Source of the DNA: Frankiaceae bacterium
GTDB lineage: Bacteria > Actinomycetota > Actinomycetes > Mycobacteriales > SCTD01
NCBI GenBank assembly: GCA_026786045.1
Contig: JAJAYV010000423.1
Span: 1-14,144 of the forward strand
Length of the DNA stretch: 14,144 bases
Direction of reading: 5' to 3'
Under the pieces are notes generated by a model. That model saw only the letters and a program-made list of their open reading frames with translations, did no database searches and had not been told where the DNA came from. The translations under genes and the position numbers were made by a program. Below are positions 9,131-14,144 of the stretch, in pieces. Position 1 is the stretch's first letter; each line of letters begins with the position of its first letter.

Positions 9131-9136
9131 TAGGGT
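9131..9136 (+). promoter_or_regulatory. Putative leaderless -10 element of the aldehyde dehydrogenase gene
   Basis: TAGGGT followed by exactly 7 nt and then ATG 9144, with no Shine-Dalgarno between. It lies in the 24-nt gap after the preceding stop codon, so the dehydrogenase may have its own start site as well as readthrough from upstream. Confidence 0.5.
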
Positions 9137-9143
9137 CGCGGCC

Positions 9144-10568
<1,425 letters not shown>

Positions 10569-10607
10569 TCGGGGGCGCCCGCCCCGATCCCACGCCCCTC
10601 CCCCCGC

Positions 10608-10665
10608 CGATCTTCGTCTTGTAGGGGCCGGGCTGGCGTGTCCCGGCACCTCAAGCCGAAGATCG
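10608..10665. terminator. Long nested hairpin between convergent genes (possible bidirectional terminator or dispersed repeat)
   Basis: Outer arms cgatcttcgtcttg (10608-10621) and caagccgaagatcg (10652-10665) pair over 14 bp with one mismatch. Inner arms gccggg (10627-10632) and cccggc (10642-10647) enclose a 9-nt loop. Together they form an almost continuous stem of about 24 bp. No T tract follows on either strand, so it is not a classical intrinsic terminator. Its place between two stop codons (10568 and 10672) suits a bidirectional transcription stop or a palindromic intergenic repeat. Confidence 0.6.
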
Positions 10666-10671
10666 TCGCGG

Positions 10672-11373
10672 CTAGATGACGATGCGCATGGGGAGGCCGA
10701 GGGGGTCGGTCTGGTTGCCGAGGACCTCGGCCTCGCCGCGGGCCCAGCGGTGGGCCACCATCGCGCAGGCGGCGGCGTCGAGGGCGTCGTCGAGCAAGGC
10801 GAACGGCGGGACGTCGTGGGGAAGCGGCTCGGGGAGCAGCTCCTCGAGCAGGGCGATCCGCTGGAGCGCACCGGCCGCCGACTTCTTGGTCGCGAGGTCG
10901 AACTGGCCCGCCGCCATCGACGCGAAAGCCACCTCGGGGTGGCTCTCCACCACGCGCCGGTGGACCTCGGCCGGCTGCGCGCGCAGCAGCTCGTCGACCT
11001 CGCGGATGCGGGGGACGAGTCCGAAGGCCTGCGCGCTGAGCGATGGCGCGAGCGGCCGGGCCTCGGCGTAGGTGCTGCAGGACAGCACCTCTCGAGGTGG
11101 GGCGGCGAAGACCGAGGACCGGCGGGCGCCGAGCCGCTGCCGGGCCAGCACGTCGCAGCTGCGGGTCGCCCCGAGCGGGGCCAGCCCGATCGGGACGTCC
11201 AGCGCGACGGCGTCCGCCTCGTACTCGTCGGCGAGCTCGAGCAGGGCGGTCGTGTCGGCCGCGGCGTGCCAGGACAGCTCGCCTTCGCCGTCGATCACTG
11301 CGACGACCCACGCGCCGCCCTTGCAGCCGTCGGCCCCGAGGACGAGCAGGGCGCGGTCGTCAAGGTTGGCCAT
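10672..11373 (-). CDS. DUF429 family predicted nuclease
   Basis: A 233-residue protein starting MANLDDRALLVLGADGCKGGAW. The motifs GADGCKGGAWVVAVID (about 13-28), the acidic DVPIGL segment and SSVFAAPPREVL are those of DUF429, a family predicted to have an RNase H-like fold with nuclease activity. The acidic residues of the first and DVPIGL motifs are the likely metal ligands. ATG 11373 is chosen over in-frame starts further upstream because it begins just before the conserved core and because CAGGCT lies exactly 7 nt before it on the minus strand. The upstream in-frame stretch overlaps an inverted repeat and is unlikely to be translated. It converges with the aldehyde dehydrogenase across a hairpin and diverges from rpiB. 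The biological role is unknown. Confidence 0.82.
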   Translation of the reverse strand: MANLDDRALLVLGADGCKGGAWVVAVIDGEGELSWHAAADTTALLELADEYEADAVALDVPIGLAPLGATRSCDVLARQRLGARRSSVFAAPPREVLSCSTYAEARPLAPSLSAQAFGLVPRIREVDELLRAQPAEVHRRVVESHPEVAFASMAAGQFDLATKKSAAGALQRIALLEELLPEPLPHDVPPFALLDDALDAAACAMVAHRWARGEAEVLGNQTDPLGLPMRIVI

Positions 11374-11380
11374 GGCGCGC

Positions 11381-11386
11381 AGCCTG
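11381..11386 (-). promoter_or_regulatory. Putative leaderless -10 element of the DUF429 gene
   Basis: On the minus strand, CAGGCT is followed by GCGCGCC (7 nt) and ATG 11373. There is no Shine-Dalgarno. It is nearly the same as the rpiB element CAGACT on the opposite strand. Confidence 0.42.
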
Positions 11387-11408
11387 CCCGGGTGAGGGTC
11401 GTCGTGCA

Positions 11409-11499
11409 CGCGGCTGCACCCAGTTGCGGCCCGCCGCGCCGCCGCCGGGGCCGGGGCGCTGCCCGGTCGGGCAACTGGGTGCACCTGGGTGCAGCCGCG
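11409..11499. repeat. Intergenic inverted repeat with a duplicated right arm
   Basis: The left arm cgcggctgcacccagttgc (11409-11427) is matched on the right by gcaactgggtgca (11471-11483), a perfect 13-bp complement, and then by ctgggtgcagccgcg (11485-11499), a perfect 15-bp complement of the outer part. The nonamer ctgggtgca is therefore repeated directly at 11475 and 11485, 10 bp apart. The intervening 43 bp is almost pure G+C. It lies between the divergent DUF429 and rpiB genes, upstream of both putative -10 elements. Confidence 0.75.
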
Positions 11500-11535
11500 A
11501 GCGCCGCCGCGAGCAGGCCCCGGCACCCGACCCGG

Positions 11536-11541
11536 CAGACT
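11536..11541 (+). promoter_or_regulatory. Putative leaderless -10 element of the rpiB-nei operon
   Basis: CAGACT is followed by GTCCGGC (7 nt) and ATG 11549, with no Shine-Dalgarno. The spacing matches the other leaderless-looking starts in the window. Confidence 0.45.
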
Positions 11542-11548
11542 GTCCGGC

Positions 11549-12013
11549 ATGCGCGTGCACCTGGGCTCCGACCATGCCGGCCTCGACCTCAAGACCGCCA
11601 TCGTGCGGCGGCTGGCCGAGCTCGGCCACGAGCCGGTGGATCACGGTCCGGTGGAGTACGTCGCGACCGACGACTACCCGCCGTTCGTGCTGCGCGCGGC
11701 GCAGGGCGTGGCCGCCGAGCGGGGCAGCCTGGGCGTCGTGATCGGCGGGTCCGGCAACGGCGAGGCGATGGCGGCCAACAAGGTGCGCGGCGTGCGCTGC
11801 GCGCTGGCGTGGAGCACCGAGACTGCGCAGCTCGCCCGCGAGCACAACGACGCCAACGTCGTCAGCCTCGGCGCGCGGATGCACGACGAGGCCACCGCGC
11901 TGAGCATTCTCGAAGTGTTCCTGGGCACCTCGTACAGCGGCGACGAGCGGCACACCCGCCGGATCGGCATGCTGAGCGCGTACGAGACGTCGGGAGCCCT
12001 CCCGCCGCTGTAG
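11549..12013 (+). CDS. rpiB: Ribose-5-phosphate isomerase B
   Basis: A 154-residue RpiB/LacAB-family isomerase that interconverts ribose 5-phosphate and ribulose 5-phosphate in the pentose phosphate pathway. The N-terminus MRVHLGSDHAG (Asp8-His9) and the GGSGNGEAMAANKV loop (Ser68, Glu72; Glu is the catalytic residue in the actinobacterial type) are diagnostic. REHN (His99) and the C-terminal RHTRRIGML phosphate-binding segment are also present. Length is close to the roughly 160 of the mycobacterial enzyme. ATG 11549 begins right at the conserved start; a longer in-frame extension would cover the inverted repeat and is rejected. nei follows after 16 nt, the same rpiB-nei pairing I recall in M. 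tuberculosis (Rv2465c-Rv2464c). Confidence 0.95.
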   Translation: MRVHLGSDHAGLDLKTAIVRRLAELGHEPVDHGPVEYVATDDYPPFVLRAAQGVAAERGSLGVVIGGSGNGEAMAANKVRGVRCALAWSTETAQLAREHNDANVVSLGARMHDEATALSILEVFLGTSYSGDERHTRRIGMLSAYETSGALPPL

Positions 12014-12016
12014 ACG

Positions 12017-12022
12017 AAGGAG
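12017..12022 (+). promoter_or_regulatory. Ribosome binding site deciding the TTG start of nei
   Basis: AAGGAG lies 7 nt before TTG 12030. The start is fixed independently by the need for Pro2-Glu3 at the mature N-terminus of the glycosylase. Confidence 0.85.
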
Positions 12023-12029
12023 CGCCCCC

Positions 12030-12827
12030 TTGCCTGAGGGGCACACGATCCACCGGCTGGCCCGCGACCACCGCCCGCTGCTCGTCGGCCGCGAGGTCCG
12101 CGCGACCAGCCCGCAGGGCCGCTTCGCGACCGGCGCCGAGATGCTCGACGGCCGTCGCGTCGAAGCTGTCGAGCCCTACGGCAAGCACCTGTTCTACGTC
12201 TTCGAGGGTGACGTGCTGCTGCACGTGCACCTCGGGCTGTACGGCAGCTGGGTCGCGGCGTCGCTGCCCGCGCCCGAGCCGAAGGGCGCGCTGCGCCTGC
12301 GGCTCACCACCGACGACCACTGGCTCGACCTGCGCGGGCCGACGGCGTGCGAGCTGCACACGCCGGACGACCGGGACCGGGTGCTGGCCCGGCTGGGACC
12401 GGACCCGCTGCGCAAGGGTGCCGACCCCGACCTCGCCTGGCAGCGGATCAGCCGCAGCCGCATGGCGATCGGCGCGCTGCTCATGGACCAGTCGGTGCTG
12501 GCCGGCGTCGGCAACGTCTACCGGGCCGAGGTGCTCTACCGCGCCGGGCTGTCACCGTTCCGGCCCGGCCGCGAGGTGCCCGAACGGATCTGGGACGGCA
12601 TGTGGGAGGACCTGCGGGTCCTGCTGCGCGCCGGGGTGCGCGCCGGGCACATCGTCACGACCGAGCGGGAGGACCGCGACCGGCGCAGCGGCCCGGCCAG
12701 GCGCGGGGACCGCTTCTACGTCTACCGGCGCCACGGCGAGCCTTGCCGCCGGTGCGGCACCGAGGTCCGGACGCAGGAGATGGTTGCTCGCAACCTCTTC
12801 TGGTGCCCGGTCTGCCAGCCGGCCTGA
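12030..12827 (+). CDS. nei: Fpg/Nei family DNA glycosylase/AP lyase (endonuclease VIII)
   Basis: A 265-residue base-excision repair enzyme that removes oxidised bases and cleaves at abasic sites. It begins (M)PEGHTIHRL, with catalytic Pro2 and Glu3, and Lys52 in PYGKHLF is the beta-hairpin lysine. The helix-two-turn-helix region contains LLMDQSVLAGVGNVYRAEVLYRAGLSP. The C-terminal zinc finger is complete: C-x2-C-x16-C-x2-C, ending FWCPVCQPA. PEGHTIHR rather than PELPEVE places it with the Nei group, Nei1 (Rv2464c) type, rather than MutM. The start codon is TTG, set by a good Shine-Dalgarno 16 nt after the rpiB stop, so the two form an operon. The gene ends one base from the stop of the convergent acetyltransferase. 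Confidence 0.95.
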   Translation: MPEGHTIHRLARDHRPLLVGREVRATSPQGRFATGAEMLDGRRVEAVEPYGKHLFYVFEGDVLLHVHLGLYGSWVAASLPAPEPKGALRLRLTTDDHWLDLRGPTACELHTPDDRDRVLARLGPDPLRKGADPDLAWQRISRSRMAIGALLMDQSVLAGVGNVYRAEVLYRAGLSPFRPGREVPERIWDGMWEDLRVLLRAGVRAGHIVTTEREDRDRRSGPARRGDRFYVYRRHGEPCRRCGTEVRTQEMVARNLFWCPVCQPA

Positions 12828-12828
12828 G

Positions 12829-14010
12829 TCACCAGACCTGCGGGTGCCATGGCGCGCCCTCGAGCGCACCGAAGGCGGTGCTGGCACGGCCCAGCGCGCC
12901 GGAGGCCCGCTCGTGCACGGGCCGCGACCGCAGTGGGGTGCCGCCGAGGTAGGCCGCGCCGAGGTCGGCGACGTCGAGCTCGAGGTCGGGCGTCTGCTCC
13001 GTGCGCGTGCAGGTCGCGCCGCCACGGCCTCCCTCGAGCCGCCACGACCCCTCGTTCCACGGGCAGTGCCGGTCCGTCACGGCCAGCACGACGTCGATGT
13101 CGGCGGCGTAGCGGCGCAGCACGAGCGCCGCGGACACGTCGACGAGCCGCACGTGCAGGCAGTCCCGCAGCGACGCGCGGGCCACCCGGGGCTCGGCGAG
13201 CAGATCGGTCAGCAGCGGGTCGTCGGTCGCGACCGCCACCCGGACCGTGCCCATGAGGTCCAGGTCGAGCAGGTAGCGCCACAGCCGGGCCCGCGCGGCG
13301 GTCGTCTCCGCCACGACCTCCCGCACGCCCACCTCGCCAGAAGGCACGCCGTCCACCCACCTGACCGTCGTGGCGTAGAGGGCGTAGCCGCCGTCGGTCA
13401 CGACGCACTGCAGCAGGCTCGCCCCGTCCCGGCGGTGCTCCGGGTCGTGCAGCCGGAAGCCCCACCACGCGTCGTCGCGGTGCGTCCAGCCGGCGGTCCG
13501 CGCCGCCACCCGGGCGTAGGTCTCCCGCACCTGCGCGCCCGGCTCCTCCAGGCTCAGCCGGCCGGTGGGGACCGGCGTCCGGAAGGCTGCGCCGCGCGGC
13601 AGCGCCAGCGAGAGCAGCCAGGCCGCCGTCCCGTAGCCGTACCGGCCGTAGATGGCCGCCTCGCTCGCCCACAGGGCCGCGACGGCACTGCCCTCCTCGT
13701 GCAGGTCGACGAGCTGGCGGGACATCAGCGACCCGAGCACCCCCTGTCGGCGATGTGTGGGCAGCACGCCCACCCAGGTGACGCCGGCAACGGGCACCGG
13801 ACCGCCCGGGACGGTCATCGAGAAGGCGAACGAGCCGGCTGTGCCGACGATGCGCTCGCCGTCGCGGGCCGCGTAGAAGCGCGTCGGGTCCACCACCGAC
13901 GCCTCGACGTCGGTGTCTGCCGGGTGGGCGACGCCGCCGAAGGCCTGCTCCAGGGCGTCCATGGCGGGAACGACGTCCGCGGCGGTCAGGTGCTGGATCT
14001 CGAAGGTCAT
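12829..14010 (-). CDS. Eis-family GNAT N-acetyltransferase
   Basis: A 393-residue protein with the Eis architecture: an N-terminal GNAT domain, a second GNAT-like domain (about 150-285) and a C-terminal sterol-carrier-like domain. The acetyl-CoA motif VTWVGVLPTHRRQGVLGSLM spans 77-96. WASEAAIYGRYGYGTA (114-129) holds the tyrosine that serves as general acid in Eis (probably Tyr121). In Eis the C-terminal carboxylate acts as general base; here the chain ends APWHPQVW, so the terminal residue is Trp rather than the Phe I recall in M. tuberculosis. Eis acetylates amines, including aminoglycosides and protein lysines; the substrate here is unknown and resistance should not be assumed. No strong ribosome site precedes ATG 14010. 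It converges with nei and diverges from the gene at 14079. Confidence 0.92.
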   Translation of the reverse strand: MTFEIQHLTAADVVPAMDALEQAFGGVAHPADTDVEASVVDPTRFYAARDGERIVGTAGSFAFSMTVPGGPVPVAGVTWVGVLPTHRRQGVLGSLMSRQLVDLHEEGSAVAALWASEAAIYGRYGYGTAAWLLSLALPRGAAFRTPVPTGRLSLEEPGAQVRETYARVAARTAGWTHRDDAWWGFRLHDPEHRRDGASLLQCVVTDGGYALYATTVRWVDGVPSGEVGVREVVAETTAARARLWRYLLDLDLMGTVRVAVATDDPLLTDLLAEPRVARASLRDCLHVRLVDVSAALVLRRYAADIDVVLAVTDRHCPWNEGSWRLEGGRGGATCTRTEQTPDLELDVADLGAAYLGGTPLRSRPVHERASGALGRASTAFGALEGAPWHPQVW

Positions 14011-14064
14011 GCCGGAGTGTGGCGTGCCCGCACGGCGGGGCGCGCCTGCTTTTCGGGCGGGCGC

Positions 14065-14070
14065 TAGCCT
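14065..14070 (+). promoter_or_regulatory. Putative leaderless -10 element of the last gene
   Basis: TAGCCT is followed by 8 nt and ATG 14079. No Shine-Dalgarno is visible. The hexamer is identical to the one before the CtaJ-like gene. Confidence 0.42.
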
Positions 14071-14078
14071 CCGCCACG

Positions 14079-14144
14079 ATGATCTCCTTCGCCTCGCTGC
14101 GCGGTCCCCGCGTCCCGAAGGGCATGCGGGCCGTCGTGCTGGCC
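14079..14144 (+). CDS. Start of an unidentified gene (runs off the window end)
   Basis: Twenty-two codons are open to the end of the window, beginning MISFASLRGPRVPKGMRAVV. The basic, proline-containing start followed by AVVLA could lead into a first membrane helix, but too little is visible to assign a family. The call rests on the open frame, the -10-like TAGCCT 8 nt upstream, and divergence from the acetyltransferase across a 68-bp gap. Confidence 0.45.
   Translation, partial: MISFASLRGPRVPKGMRAVVLA

Noticed and set aside
11374..11601. A 76-residue N-terminal extension of the DUF429 protein
   Set aside because: It overlaps the inverted repeat and the rpiB start, shows no domain, and the conserved core begins right after ATG 11373.
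12829..14010. Calling the acetyltransferase an aminoglycoside-resistance determinant
   Set aside because: Family membership alone does not show the substrate, and many Eis homologues have other or unknown acceptors.

Overview
The window is very GC-rich chromosomal DNA from an actinobacterium. The evidence is strong third-position G/C bias in every real gene, many GTG/TTG starts, mostly leaderless-type promoters, and a gene neighbourhood that, from memory, matches the Mycobacterium tuberculosis segment Rv2464c-Rv2469c (nei, rpiB, DsbA-like nitroreductase, pepN, DUF5130, HNH) in order and relative orientation. I cannot name the genus. I count 13 genes, two of them cut by the window edges. I see no tRNA, rRNA, CRISPR array, transposase or phage gene.

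Layout. Positions 1-251 (-) hold the 5' part of an uncharacterised membrane protein. It is divergent from an HNH endonuclease at 325-861 (+), which ends tail-to-tail, sharing a CTAG, with a four-helix membrane protein (858-1430, -). A mirrored promoter pair at 1434-1490 separates that gene from a co-directional pair: an amidase-signature hydrolase (1493-2905, +) and 4-alpha-glucanotransferase MalQ (2967-5012, +), with a 14-bp tandem repeat at their junction. Next is an overlapping two-gene unit (5066-5876, +): a small lipoprotein/membrane protein resembling the cytochrome aa3 oxidase accessory subunit CtaJ, and a DUF5130 protein. In mycobacteria the equivalents were, as I recall, found in the respiratory supercomplex.

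PepN aminopeptidase (5896-8439, -) converges on that unit and diverges from a DsbA-fold mycothiol-type nitroreductase/oxidoreductase (8511-9119, +) that has only one active-site cysteine. An NAD(P)-dependent aldehyde dehydrogenase (9144-10568, +) follows. A long nested hairpin separates it from a convergent DUF429 predicted nuclease (10672-11373, -). A second intergenic inverted repeat lies between DUF429 and the rpiB-nei operon (11549-12827, +): ribose-5-phosphate isomerase B and an Fpg/Nei DNA glycosylase. An Eis-family N-acetyltransferase (12829-14010, -) converges on nei with one base between the stop codons, and a further gene starts at 14079 (+) and runs off the end.

Most of this is ordinary housekeeping and metabolism. 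I did not find a convincing new multi-gene system. The points most worth a second look are the lipid-anchored CtaJ-like/DUF5130 pair, the uniform A-N3-T then 6-8 nt then start-codon promoter architecture (including one mirrored divergent pair), the monothiol CPWA active site, and two unexplained intergenic inverted repeats.
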